Origin: Streptomyces sp. WMMB303
GTDB taxonomy: Bacteria; Actinomycetota; Actinomycetes; Streptomycetales; Streptomycetaceae
NCBI RefSeq assembly: GCF_029351045.1
Contig: NZ_JARKIN010000001.1
Coordinates: forward strand, 2,982,001 to 3,046,000
Direction of reading: 5' to 3'
Length of the DNA stretch: 64,000 nucleotides
The position numbers were made by a program, and so were the translations under genes. This document shows, one piece after another, positions 43,709-52,305 of the stretch; the stretch's first letter is position 1; every line of letters begins with the position of its first letter. The notes below the pieces were generated by a model. The model was not told where the DNA came from and did not search any database. It was given only the letters and a program-made list of their open reading frames with translations.

Positions 43709-44476
43709 TCATCCGCGGCGTTCGCGCGCTGTGAGGTAGGAGTCGAGTGCGGCGGCGCCGGAGAGCAGCGCCCGGGCCCGGGCGGCCAGTCGGCCGTGCC
43801 AGTCGCGCAGTGCGCCCTCCAGCGGCTCCGGCCCGCCGGCCGCCCGCACCTGGGCGATCAGCGGAGCGATCCGCTCCAGCAGGTAGCCGCCGCGCCGGAG
43901 TTGATGGGTGAGCCGGGCGTCCCGTACCGCGGCGTCGTCGTAGACCCGGTACCCGGTCTGCGGATCGCGGCGCGGGCTGACCAGGCCCGCGGCCTCCCAT
44001 TTGCGCAGCGTCGCGGGCCGGATGCCGAGTTCCTCAGCCAGCGGCCCGATGAACCTGCCGCCTGCGTCCGTGGCCCCGGGCGTTCCGGCCGGTCCCGCCG
44101 AACCGGCGGCCCGGCCCGACCCGGCGGACCGCAGGTCCCGCAGGGCGCTCTCCACGGCCTGGAGAGTCCGCCGGTCGTCGAGGAGTTGGACGTGGGTCTC
44201 GTCGACGAGGCGGAGCGCCTCCTCGACCGCGTCCTCGTTGACGGCCCGCATGATCGACGCTGCTGCCCGGTGCCCGTGGCCCGGCAGCAGGGCGAGGAAG
44301 GCGCGCAGGGCCCGCGCGTGCAGCGGGGTGTAGGTGCGGTAGCCGTGGTCGGTGCGGTCGGCGGGCGGCAGGATGCCGTCCGCCTCGTAGTTCCTGACCG
44401 CCTGCGTGGACAGACCGTGTCCGCGGGCCAGATCGACCGGCCTGAGCCGCTCCGGACTTTGAAGGTTCTTCCTCAT
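43709..44476 (-). CDS. TioE-family (double MerR) transcriptional regulator
   Basis: A 255-residue protein with two MerR-type DNA-binding motifs. The first is LRPVDLARGHGLSTQAVRNYEADGILPPADRTDHGYRTY (about 11-49), the second GPLAEELGIRPATLRKWEAAGLVSPRRDPQTGYRVYDD (about 143-180), each followed by helical segments. This tandem layout is that of TioE-type regulators, named from the thiocoraline cluster and often next to resistance genes. It faces the erythromycin-esterase-like gene with a 69-base shared promoter region, so it likely controls it. Confidence 0.85.
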   Translation of the reverse strand: MRKNLQSPERLRPVDLARGHGLSTQAVRNYEADGILPPADRTDHGYRTYTPLHARALRAFLALLPGHGHRAAASIMRAVNEDAVEEALRLVDETHVQLLDDRRTLQAVESALRDLRSAGSGRAAGSAGPAGTPGATDAGGRFIGPLAEELGIRPATLRKWEAAGLVSPRRDPQTGYRVYDDAAVRDARLTHQLRRGGYLLERIAPLIAQVRAAGGPEPLEGALRDWHGRLAARARALLSGAAALDSYLTARERRG

Positions 44477-44504
44477 GGAAGCGACGATAGCGCGGAAGCA
44501 TCGC

Positions 44505-44541
44505 GGAAAGGTTTCCACCGAAGGTTCAACGATACCGTTGA
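44505..44541. promoter_or_regulatory. Two inverted repeats between TioE and esterase genes
   Basis: GGAAA-GG-TTTCC (44505-44516) and TCAACG-ATAC-CGTTGA (44526-44541) are both perfect inverted repeats inside the 69-base divergent gap; the second reaches to five bases before the esterase ATG. A protein with two MerR heads could bind two such sites. TATCGT on the minus strand close to the TioE start may be its -10 box. Confidence 0.65.
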
Positions 44542-44545
44542 GGGC

Positions 44546-45766
44546 ATGGCTACTGACATCAAGGACGCGGCCCGTGCTGTCGAGGCGGCCGCCGTCATGG
44601 AGTTGCTCCCCGGCCGGCCCCGGGTCCTCGCCCTGGGCGAACCCACCCACGGCGAGGACGCCCTGCTGGAGGTGCGGAACACGCTCTTCCGGCAACTCGT
44701 CGAGCAGCAGGGCTACCGGACGATCGCGCTGGAGAGCGACTGCCTGCGCGGCCTGGCCGTGGACGACCACGTCACCGCGGGCACGGGCACCCTCGACGAC
44801 GTCATGGAGCGCGGCTTCAGCCACGGCCGCGGCGCCTCCCCCGCCAACCACGCACTCGTACGTTGGATACGGGCTCACAACGACGGCCTCCCCGCGTCCG
44901 AACAGGTCCGCTTCGCCGGCATCGACGGGCCGCTGGAGATCACCGGCGCCGAGAGCCCCCGGCGGGCCCTTACCGCACTGCACCGCTACCTCGCGGCCCA
45001 CGGGGACCCGGACCTGCTCCCCTGTACCGCGGAGGCGCTCGACACCCTGCTCGGCGCCGACGACCGCTGGACCCATCCCGACGCGATGCTGGACCCGGCC
45101 CGCTCCTTCGGGCGGAGTGCCGAGGCCGGCGAACTGCGGCTGCTCGCCGACGACCTGGTGGCACTGCTGGACGAGCAGACCCCGCAGCTGATCGCGGCGA
45201 CCTCGCGGGACGGCTGGGACCGGGCCCGGCTGTACGCGCGGAGCGCCACCGGCCTGCTGCGCTATCACTCCTCGATGGCCGACACCTCGCCGAACCGGAT
45301 GACGCGGCTGGTGGGACTGCGGGACGCGATGATGGCCGAGAACCTCCTCGCCCTCGCCGCCCGCGGCCCGGTGCTGGTCCACGCGCACAACTCCCACCTC
45401 CAGCGGGCGAAGAGCACGATGCGGATGTGGCAGGGGCAGGTGGAGTGGTGGAGCGCCGGCGCGCTCGCGCAGTCCCGGCTGGGCACGGAGTACGCCGTCC
45501 TGGCCACGGCGCTCGGCACGATCCGGCACCGGGGCGTCGACACACCGCCGCCGGACACCCTCGAAGGGCTCCTCTACGCGCTCCCGCAGGATCACTGCGT
45601 CGTCGACCCCGCCGGGCTGGCCGCCGCCCTCGGCGAACCCCGCCCCGCCGCCCGCGTCTCCCCCTGGTTCGGCTACGCCCCGCTCGCCCCGGTCCAGTTG
45701 GGCGAGATGGACGGAGTGGTGTTCGTCAGGGACGCCGAGAAGGTGGAGGCTGCCGGAGGCGCATGA
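44546..45766 (+). CDS. Erythromycin-esterase-like protein
   Basis: A 406-residue protein of the EreA/EreB-related family. Conserved landmarks are VLALGEPTHGEDALLEVRN near residue 28, with the His of the active site, ALESDCLRG, FAGIDGP near 134, and VHAHNSHLQRAKSTMRM near 280 with the second His/Asn cluster. The family includes macrolide lactone hydrolases and many enzymes with other or unknown ester substrates. Control by a TioE regulator suits a drug-inducible inactivation enzyme. Macrolide hydrolysis is possible, not shown. Confidence 0.82.
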   Translation: MATDIKDAARAVEAAAVMELLPGRPRVLALGEPTHGEDALLEVRNTLFRQLVEQQGYRTIALESDCLRGLAVDDHVTAGTGTLDDVMERGFSHGRGASPANHALVRWIRAHNDGLPASEQVRFAGIDGPLEITGAESPRRALTALHRYLAAHGDPDLLPCTAEALDTLLGADDRWTHPDAMLDPARSFGRSAEAGELRLLADDLVALLDEQTPQLIAATSRDGWDRARLYARSATGLLRYHSSMADTSPNRMTRLVGLRDAMMAENLLALAARGPVLVHAHNSHLQRAKSTMRMWQGQVEWWSAGALAQSRLGTEYAVLATALGTIRHRGVDTPPPDTLEGLLYALPQDHCVVDPAGLAAALGEPRPAARVSPWFGYAPLAPVQLGEMDGVVFVRDAEKVEAAGGA

Positions 45767-46111
45767 GGCGTCGGCTGCACAGACGGTGTCGTGCCGGGGA
45801 GCGTGGGCCGCGAGGCCCGGCAGGGCAGCGGCGACGCAGGCGGGGCGGATTTTTCACGGCAATGAGAACTTATGTCGACGTGGTGACAGATTCCACCCGA
45901 GAACCAATTCAGGGTACATAGCCGAAGCACCTCCGGACGCCGGACACTCAGGCGAGAGATACTCCAACTGCGACAACGCACCCGCCGTGAAAAAGGGCCA
46001 ACAAATTCCCACGCCGACGAACAACAATCCCCGACCTTTGCATGTACTCTTCACCTCGCAACCGCGCCATGCGAATCGGCGCTCTCGGGACTGAACGGGA
46101 GGTTGGGGAAC
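45767..46111. other. 345-base gap of lower G+C
   Basis: From about 45845 the sequence becomes clearly richer in A/T (for example GGATTTTTCACGG and AAAAAGGGCC stretches) than its surroundings. No supported gene is seen; the short frames have no family features. It runs into the small secreted protein gene at 46112, and the segment 45845-46570 looks compositionally foreign. Confidence 0.55.
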
Positions 46112-46498
46112 ATGAGGGTCAGAAACCTGATCGGTGCAGTGGTCGCGGCGGGGGCGGCGACAGTCATGGCATCCGCGCCGGCATCCGCCGACGAAGCAGT
46201 CTTCGACCGCAATGTGGGAATGGTGATCTTCGGCAGCGGAACCCACGTCGACTCGGTCACGATCTACGGAGTCCCCGAACCACAGGGCCCCGCCGAGTAC
46301 CAATTCACCTACTACGCCTCGACCTCGCCGACCAAGTCGTACCAGATGATCTGCGGCGGCAGCAGCACCGGGACCAGTTGCAGACACAGCTTCAGCATCA
46401 ACGCCACCTACGGCAGCGGAACCGGCAGCCGAAGCTGCGGATCGATCAAGCGCGTAGACAACCAGCAGATTCTCGGGACCGCCTGCAAAGAGTGGTGA
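46112..46498 (+). CDS. Small secreted protein
   Basis: A 128-residue protein with signal peptide MRVRNLIGAVVAAGAATVM and cleavage after ASA (residues 26-28), leaving about 100 residues with four cysteines (MICGG, TSCRHS, RSCGS, TACKEW). GGGAGG at 46098-46103 supports the ATG at 46112. Codon use is less G/C-ending than in neighbours. No family is recognised; the mature part is rich in Ser/Thr/Tyr, as in secreted beta-sandwich proteins. A 13-bp terminator stem follows. Confidence 0.7.
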   Translation: MRVRNLIGAVVAAGAATVMASAPASADEAVFDRNVGMVIFGSGTHVDSVTIYGVPEPQGPAEYQFTYYASTSPTKSYQMICGGSSTGTSCRHSFSINATYGSGTGSRSCGSIKRVDNQQILGTACKEW

Positions 46499-46530
46499 GC
46501 CGGCGGGGTTCCCTCGCGCGGAACCGATCC

Positions 46531-46569
46531 GATTCCCACCCGGAGAACGACGTCCGCCGGGTGGGAATC
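46531..46569 (+). terminator. 13-bp stem-loop after the secreted protein gene
   Basis: GATTCCCACCCGG (46531-46543) pairs exactly with CCGGGTGGGAATC (46557-46569); loop 13 bases. Confidence 0.75.
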
Positions 46570-46677
46570 CGTGCGTCGGGGAATGCGCGGCAACTCTCCA
46601 GCGGATTCCCCTCGCACGCACACCGGTATTCGAGTCCGCACCGGCGGGCCCGCAGGTCCCGGCCGCCGGACAGCGGC

Positions 46678-47646
46678 CTACGGGCGCTGCTTCACCCGGT
46701 CGACGATCCCCCACTCCACGACGTGCGACATCTGTGTGTACTTCTTCTTCCCGGAAGCCGAGGTCCGTACGTCGCGGAACCCCAGGAACTCATACGACTC
46801 CGGGTCGAAGATGAGGCACTTGCCTTGGTAGGGCCCGCGCTCGGTGTAGGCGACCCCCACCCCGGACCGCCCGGCGGAGTCCTTCACGCCCGGGATCGTC
46901 TCGACGCCGGGCACAAGAGCCAGCGCCTCGTACGCCGCGGGGCGCAGTCCCTGGGGAAGCACCGGGTTCTTCAGGAGCGCGCCGAGCAGGAAGTAGGCCC
47001 GGAACCGGTCGAACTCGGGACGCTCGCTGAACGACCGGTCGTCGGAGCCGCCGACGGAGAGGAGGGCCGAGATGAGCTTCTCCGGGTCCTGGGGCAGCTT
47101 CTTCAGCCCACTCCACTTCCGGGGTGGCCACACCCCCTCGCCCTTCCCCGCAGGCTCCTCCCACATCTCGCGGCCCAGTTCCATGCTCAAGGAGCGCTTG
47201 GAGGCGTCCACCGACTCCCACATCTCGTCGGTGTAGGTCTCGACCTCGCCGGTCTTCTGCTCCGTCTCCTTGATGATCCGCTTCGAGTAGATGAACTGGT
47301 CGTCGCGCGGCACCACCGGCTTCTTCTCGTGCTTGCGCTCCCGTGCCGCCGCCCCGTTCAGCACCGTCGCGGCGGCGTTGTCCATCCGCGGGGTGCCGGT
47401 ACTGGGGGTGCCTCCCTCGCCGGAGCCGTCCGTGCCGACCAGCACCGCCGTCCCCGTGACCGCCGTGGCGACCACCGCGGCCGCCGCGAGGCGCAGTGCC
47501 CGGCGGCGGCCGGGGCCGGGGCCGGTGCGCTGATCCGCGTGGGCCATCGCGTTGAGCAGCCGGTGCCGGGCCCGGTCCCGGGCCGGATCGGTGAGCGGGG
47601 CCGCGTCCGCGTCCCACTCCCTCAAGAGTTCGAGTTCGTCACTCAT
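46678..47646 (-). CDS. CU044_5270-family membrane protein, sigma-factor partner
   Basis: A 322-residue protein. A cytoplasmic N-terminus (MSDELELLREWDADAAPLTDPARDRARHRLL) leads to one membrane helix near residues 50-70 (ALRLAAAAVVATAVTGTAVLVG) and an outside domain ending VVEWGIVDRVKQRP. This is the CU044_5270 pattern, almost always encoded next to an ECF sigma gene. Its start overlaps the sigma gene by eight bases. A role as membrane-bound modulator or anti-sigma factor is inferred from position and topology; no ZAS zinc motif is seen. Confidence 0.82.
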   Translation of the reverse strand: MSDELELLREWDADAAPLTDPARDRARHRLLNAMAHADQRTGPGPGRRRALRLAAAAVVATAVTGTAVLVGTDGSGEGGTPSTGTPRMDNAAATVLNGAAARERKHEKKPVVPRDDQFIYSKRIIKETEQKTGEVETYTDEMWESVDASKRSLSMELGREMWEEPAGKGEGVWPPRKWSGLKKLPQDPEKLISALLSVGGSDDRSFSERPEFDRFRAYFLLGALLKNPVLPQGLRPAAYEALALVPGVETIPGVKDSAGRSGVGVAYTERGPYQGKCLIFDPESYEFLGFRDVRTSASGKKKYTQMSHVVEWGIVDRVKQRP

Positions 47647-48262
47647 GGTCGGATACCTCTCGCAGTGCCGTCGGATCGGATCCGCCCAATGCTTCGCGCA
47701 GCCTGCTGCGAGCCCGGTGCAGCCGTGATCTGACCGTGCCCACGGGGATACCGAGGGCCTGGGCCACCTCCTCGTAGCCGAGACCGCCCCAGGCCACCAG
47801 CAGCAGCACGTCCCGGTGCCGAGCGGGCAGCGCGGCCAGCGCCGCCGCCAGTTCGCGGCGTACGGCCTGCGCCCCCACCCGGTCCGCGGCCCGGTCGGCC
47901 ATCGGCTCGTCGTGGTCGGCAGGGGCCGGGACCCGGGCCATGGCCTTGAACCTGCGGGCCTCGGCCCGCCGGTGCCGGCCGACCAGGTTGGTCGCTATGC
48001 CGAACAGCCAGGGCCGGGCGCCCGCGCCGCGGTCCGGGTCGTAGCGATGCCGCTGCTGGAATGCGGTGGTGAAGGTCTCCGCCATGAGGTCGTCGGCGAC
48101 CTCGCCGCCGAGGCGGCGGGCCGCATAGCGGTGTACGGCGTCGGCGTGCCGGTCGAAGAGCACGGCGAACGCCTCGGGCTCATCCCGGGACCGCGCGATC
48201 ACTGAGGCGTCGCTCTCCGCATCGGCGAAGGTGCCGATGCGGACGCCTGGTCCGACGGTCAT
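47639..48262 (-). CDS. ECF-type RNA polymerase sigma factor
   Basis: A 207-residue sigma-70 family protein. Region 2 is AFAVLFDRHADAVHRYAARRLGGEVADDLMAETF with TAFQQRHRYDPDRGAGARPWLFGIATN. Region 4 is LPARHRDVLLLVAWGGLGYEEVAQALGIPVGTVRSRLHRARSRL. There is no region 3 or extra C-terminal domain. GAGGAGCC precedes the ATG at 48262. It is co-transcribed with the membrane protein above. The signal it answers to is unknown. Confidence 0.93.
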   Translation of the reverse strand: MTVGPGVRIGTFADAESDASVIARSRDEPEAFAVLFDRHADAVHRYAARRLGGEVADDLMAETFTTAFQQRHRYDPDRGAGARPWLFGIATNLVGRHRRAEARRFKAMARVPAPADHDEPMADRAADRVGAQAVRRELAAALAALPARHRDVLLLVAWGGLGYEEVAQALGIPVGTVRSRLHRARSRLREALGGSDPTALREVSDHE

Positions 48263-48485
48263 CGGGGCTCCTCTCGTCCAAGGGACGATGCTCGAACACT
48301 TGGGCTTTCACTTGTCCTTCGCCCCTCGCGCCGAAGCGGTTCCCTCAGACCTCCTGGCCACTGCCCGTCCCGCCGGTTCGCCGTCCTCGCCCCCGCCGGG
48401 CCGCCTCCGCGCCACCTGCGTGGCGGAGTCGCCCAGGGCAGCCGCCGTCGCCGCCACCCGGCGCGACCGGGCCGGGTGGCGACGA

Positions 48486-48866
48486 CTACGCGGCCGGGGT
48501 CCAGTCCGCGATCAGGGCGAGCAGGCCGGGGAACCGCGCCTCCAGGTCCGCGATGCGCACCTGGTTGCGGCGGGAGGGCCCGTACTGGCGCTGCCGGACG
48601 AGGCCCGCCTCGCGCAGGGTGCGGAAGTGGTGGGTCAGCGAGGACTTGGGGCGCTCCAGCCCGAACCAGGTGCAGGTGTGGTCGAAGTCGACCGACTCCA
48701 GCAGCAGTTTGCGGACCACCCCGATCCGGAGCGGGTCGCTGAGCGCCGCCATCACCGCCTCCAGGCGGATCTCGTCCCGGCTGGGCTCGGGCAACGGTTC
48801 GGGAATCTCGGTGCCGGCTGGGGGCGGCGGGATACGGAACTCCCGGTCGAGGGCCGCGTCACTCAC
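48486..48866 (-). CDS. ArsR-family repressor
   Basis: A 126-residue winged-helix protein. The motifs ALSDPLRIGVVRKLL and KSSLTHHFRTLREAGLVRQRQYGPSRRNQVR are those of ArsR/SmtB regulators. The metal-binding CxC of ArsR/SmtB is absent (CTWFG only), so it may sense an organic ligand. The GTG at 48866 follows AAGGAGGAG. It faces an MFS exporter gene across a gap with three copies of one palindrome. Confidence 0.88.
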   Translation of the reverse strand: MSDAALDREFRIPPPPAGTEIPEPLPEPSRDEIRLEAVMAALSDPLRIGVVRKLLLESVDFDHTCTWFGLERPKSSLTHHFRTLREAGLVRQRQYGPSRRNQVRIADLEARFPGLLALIADWTPAA

Positions 48867-48958
48867 GGGCTCCTCCTTCGGCGGGTCGCGGGCGGCGGTC
48901 GGCTGGTGGCGGGCGCGTGGCGGCGGGCGGTGGTGCGGCCGACCGCACGCGGCCCAGC

Positions 48959-49030
48959 AGTACGACTTGCATCGTACTACTGCCACTGGTACGAATTCTC
49001 TCGTACTACTTGTACGAGTCCACTCGTACT
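48959..49030. promoter_or_regulatory. Array of three identical operators GTACGA-N6-TCGTAC
   Basis: Exact half-sites occur at 48960-48965/48972-48977, 48989-48994/49001-49006 and 49012-49017/49024-49029, each pair separated by six bases. The three operators are 29 and 23 bases apart centre to centre. They fill the gap between the ArsR gene (48866) and the MFS gene (49069) and must be its control region, most simply bound by the ArsR protein. Confidence 0.85.
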
Positions 49031-49068
49031 CTCTGTGTCCATGCCCTCCCCTGCCCAGGAGTTCCCGC

Positions 49069-50532
49069 ATGTCCGCTTCCGCCCCGCCGGCCCCCTCCGC
49101 CCCCCGACGGGGCTGGATGTGGCTGGCCGCCTGGCCCGTCGTCGCCGTCCTCGCCCTCTCCAACGAACCCGCGCCGCTCTATGTCCTGTGGCAGGACCGG
49201 CTCGGCTTCTCCGCAGCCGCCCTGACGGCGGTCTACGCCGCCTACATCGCCGGACTGCTGGGCACCCTCACGGTCGCGGGCACCCTCTCCGACCGCTACG
49301 GCCGCAAGCCGGTGCTGCTCCCGGGACTGTTGCTCGGCCTGCTGGCCTCGGTGCTGTTCGCCACGGCGCACTCGGTGCCCGTGCTCCTGGTGGCCCGGCT
49401 GCTGAGCGGGATCGCGGTCGGCGCGTTCCTCTCCGCCGGGATGGCGGCCGTCTCCGACCTCGCGGATCGCACGCACAAGCGCACGGCCGGACTGATCGCC
49501 TCGTCCTCCATGGTCGGCGGTGCCGCCGTCGGCCCGCTGCTGGCCGGGCTGCTGTCCGAACTGGTACCCGGCCCCTCGGTCACCGTCTTCCTGGTCCAGA
49601 TCGGCCTGCTGCTGGCCGCGTTCGCCGTGGTCGTCCGGATGCCGCTGCCGCCGCGGGCCGAGACGACCGCACCCGGCGCCCCCCGCCGACTGGTCCGCAT
49701 CCCCTCCGCGCCGCGGGCCAACCGCGGTCAGCTCCTGTTGGGCCTGGGCGTCTTCGCACCCGCGATCGCGGCGACCGGCTTCGTACTCTCCCTCGGCCCC
49801 ACCCTGCTCGCCGACCTGCTGCACACTCGCAGCCGGATCCTCTCCGGCGCGACCATCTTCGTCCTGTTCGCCGCCGCGACGGGAATCCAGTTCGCCGCAC
49901 GCAGGCTGCGGGTGCGCACGGATCTGCTCACCGGCGCCGCACTGACCACGGCGAGCATGGCCGTGCTCGTCCTCGCCGTCCGCACCACCTCGGTCCCGGC
50001 ACTCGTCGCCTCCGCCGTCCTCGCCGGACTCGGCCAGGGCCTGACCCAACTCGGCGCCCTGACCATGCTCAGCTCCGACGTCCCGGCCGCACGCCTGGCC
50101 GAGGCCAACGCCGCCCTCACCGCGGGCGGCTACCTGCTGGCCGGGGCGCTGCCGGTGGCCGCCGGTGCACTCAGCGACGCCACCTCCCTCGACACCGCCT
50201 CCGCCGTGTTCGGCGCCACCGTCGCCGCCCTCGTCCTGACGGGCGCGACCGCCGTGCTGCGCGACGGGGCCACCGGCGCGGACGCTCCCCGCGGCGGACG
50301 TACCGTCCGCGGCGGCCTCGGCACGCAGGACGGCGCGCCGGGTGCGCGGGGCATCCGGGACAGGCAGGACGGCCTCGTGCGGGCCAGGCGCCGCCGACCG
50401 GCCGGAACGGTGCACACGGCGGCCCCGGCCGCTACGGCCACCACGACCGCCGGGGCCACGGCGACCGCCGGATGCGTGGCGGGCACCCCGGACGTGGCCA
50501 CGACCGACGCCGCCCGGGCCGGCTCCGAGTAG
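49069..50532 (+). CDS. MFS exporter controlled by the ArsR repressor
   Basis: A 487-residue twelve-helix transporter. MFS motif A is GTLSDRYGRKPVLL near residue 70, and FLSAGMAAVSDLADR near 125 marks the fourth to fifth helices. After the last helix (about 400) comes an 85-residue disordered tail rich in Gly/Arg then Ala/Thr (AATATTTAGATATAG), unusual for the family. CCAGGAG before the ATG at 49069 sets the start. The gene lies just after the operator array. It is probably an efflux pump; the compound is unknown. Confidence 0.87.
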   Translation: MSASAPPAPSAPRRGWMWLAAWPVVAVLALSNEPAPLYVLWQDRLGFSAAALTAVYAAYIAGLLGTLTVAGTLSDRYGRKPVLLPGLLLGLLASVLFATAHSVPVLLVARLLSGIAVGAFLSAGMAAVSDLADRTHKRTAGLIASSSMVGGAAVGPLLAGLLSELVPGPSVTVFLVQIGLLLAAFAVVVRMPLPPRAETTAPGAPRRLVRIPSAPRANRGQLLLGLGVFAPAIAATGFVLSLGPTLLADLLHTRSRILSGATIFVLFAAATGIQFAARRLRVRTDLLTGAALTTASMAVLVLAVRTTSVPALVASAVLAGLGQGLTQLGALTMLSSDVPAARLAEANAALTAGGYLLAGALPVAAGALSDATSLDTASAVFGATVAALVLTGATAVLRDGATGADAPRGGRTVRGGLGTQDGAPGARGIRDRQDGLVRARRRRPAGTVHTAAPAATATTTAGATATAGCVAGTPDVATTDAARAGSE

Positions 50533-50657
50533 TTCAGCCCTGCTGCGGGACCGGCACCGGGCAGCGACCTCACGGCGGCGGCCCGCCGACACGACGCCCG
50601 GCTCCGAGCGGTCCGACCACCGGCCGCGCCGCCTGCTGCCGCTCCGCCGCGGTGCCG

Positions 50658-51362
50658 TCAGTCCCGGTCGAGGGCCTGGCGCCAGGTGCGGACGGCGGCG
50701 GGGTCGACCGGGCCGGCCCAGCCGCGGGGGCGGGCGGCGCTGCCGATGTGGAAGGCGTCGATGCCGGCCCGGCGCAGTCCGGCGACGTGGTCGAGCGAGA
50801 GCCCGCCCCCGACCAGCAGCCGGGGCCCGTAGCCCGGCTCCTCCGCCGCGGTGCGGGCGGCTTCGGCACAGAGCGTCCGGAAGCCGTCGGTCACCCCGTC
50901 CGGGGAGCCGGCGGTGAGATAGGTGTCCAGGCCGGGCGTGTCGGCGAGCTGCTTGCGGAGGGCGTCGCGGTCGGCGGCGCGGTCGAGGGCGCGGTGGAAG
51001 GTCCACCGGCACCCCGGTACGGCGGCCGTGACGGCCTCGACGGCGCGCAGATCCGCCTGCCCCGCCTCGTCGAGGAAGCCGAGGACGAACTCCGCTGCGC
51101 CCGCCGCGCGCAGCGCCGCTCCGCGTGCGCACAGGTCCTCGATCCCGGCGTCGCCCCCGGCGCCGAAGCCGTCGGCGAGCCGCAGCATCACCCGGAGCGG
51201 GATGCCGACGGCGTCCCGGACGGCGGTGTAGGTCTCCAGGGACGGGGTGAGACCGTCGGCGGCCATGTCGGTGACCACCTCCAGGCGGTCCGCTCCCCCG
51301 ACCTCCGCTGCGACAGCGTCTTCCGCGCTGAGCGCGACCACCTCGAGAATTGGTCTAGACAT
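50658..51362 (-). CDS. cutC: CutC-family protein
   Basis: A 234-residue TIM-barrel protein. It carries the family motifs LEVVALSAEDAVAAEVGGADRLEV at the start, TFHRALDRA near 115 and LLVGGGLSLDHVAGLRRAGIDAFHIGSAAR near 190. CutC was named for copper homeostasis, but its enzymatic activity is not firmly known. The ATG at 51362 is 67 bases from the divergent HD-domain gene. Confidence 0.88.
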   Translation of the reverse strand: MSRPILEVVALSAEDAVAAEVGGADRLEVVTDMAADGLTPSLETYTAVRDAVGIPLRVMLRLADGFGAGGDAGIEDLCARGAALRAAGAAEFVLGFLDEAGQADLRAVEAVTAAVPGCRWTFHRALDRAADRDALRKQLADTPGLDTYLTAGSPDGVTDGFRTLCAEAARTAAEEPGYGPRLLVGGGLSLDHVAGLRRAGIDAFHIGSAARPRGWAGPVDPAAVRTWRQALDRD

Positions 51363-51429
51363 GCGCAACAGAGTGCCATACGGCGGAAGGCGCTGGAAGA
51401 CGGCACTCCCCCGGGACCACAATTGCCCG

Positions 51430-52248
51430 ATGTCGACGACAGAGCCCCCGCCCGCGTCCGGCCCACCGGGCGACGGGACGGCGCCCGAACCCGCGCACAC
51501 CGCACGCCCGAACACGGCCCGTCCGGCCCCGGAGACGGCGCTCCCCGCCCCGGCGACGGCCCACCCGGAGCTGCTCGACCGCTGGAACGCGCTGCTGATC
51601 AGCGCCCGCGAAGGTGCCGACGGCCCCGACCCGGCGCCCTACGGCGAGGACCTGCTCGGCCGCTGGGCCGAACCCCACCGCCGCTACCACGGCCCGGCAC
51701 ACCTGCGCGCCGTGCTGGACCGCGTCGACGAGCTCGCCGCGCGCCTTCCCCCGGGGCGGGAGGCGGGCCCCGGGACCGGCACGGGCGCCGGCGCGGGCCC
51801 CGACCTCGTCGCCGTGCGGCTGGCCGCGTGGTTCCACGACGCCGTCTACCGGCCCGACCGCAGCGAGAACGAGGAGCGCAGCGCCCGCCTGGCCGAACGC
51901 GCGCTGCCCGAGGCCGGGGTATCGGCGGCCCGCACCGCCGAGGTCGCCCGCCTCGTCCGCCTCACGGTCACCCACGACCCCGCCGGAGACGACCTCAACG
52001 GTGAACTGCTCTGCGACGCGGACCTCGCCGTCCTGGCCGGCACCCCCGAGCAGTACGCGCACTACGCCGCCGAGATCCGCCAGGAGTACGCCTTCGTCCC
52101 CGACGCCGCCTTTCGCGAGGGCCGCTCCACCGTCCTGCGCCAACTCCTCGGCCTGCCCCACCTCTTCCGTACCGACTACGCGCGCGACCACTGGGAGCCC
52201 GCGGCCCGGCACAATCTGACGACGGAACTGGGACTGCTGGAGGCGTGA
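51430..52248 (+). CDS. HD-domain-type metal-dependent phosphohydrolase
   Basis: A 272-residue protein. About 45 residues of Pro/Ala tail precede the domain. Metal-ligand motifs are RRYHGPAHLRAVL (His), AWFHDAVYRP (His-Asp) and LLCDADLAVLAG (late Asp), typical of the actinobacterial predicted HD superfamily group. The substrate could be a nucleotide or phosphorylated small molecule. No strong ribosome site is seen before ATG 51430, so a short leader is possible. The stop at 52248 precedes a TTG-start gene by 57 bases. Confidence 0.8.
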   Translation: MSTTEPPPASGPPGDGTAPEPAHTARPNTARPAPETALPAPATAHPELLDRWNALLISAREGADGPDPAPYGEDLLGRWAEPHRRYHGPAHLRAVLDRVDELAARLPPGREAGPGTGTGAGAGPDLVAVRLAAWFHDAVYRPDRSENEERSARLAERALPEAGVSAARTAEVARLVRLTVTHDPAGDDLNGELLCDADLAVLAGTPEQYAHYAAEIRQEYAFVPDAAFREGRSTVLRQLLGLPHLFRTDYARDHWEPAARHNLTTELGLLEA

Positions 52249-52305
52249 CACGGGGAAGTCCCGACATCCCCGACATCCCCCGCCGCTACGAGGAGGAGCG
52301 CGCTC

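Noticed and set aside
45786..46094. Small plus-strand reading frame in the A/T-richer gap
   Set aside because: No ribosome site, no family features, and it spans the probable promoter of the secreted protein gene.
46042..47733. Open frame opposite the CU044_5270 and sigma genes
   Set aside because: Antisense to two recognised genes with family motifs; it has none.
48231..52004. A 1257-codon open frame on the plus strand
   Set aside because: It runs through several well-supported genes in another frame or on the other strand; its Arg/Pro/Ala content is that of a high-G+C shadow.
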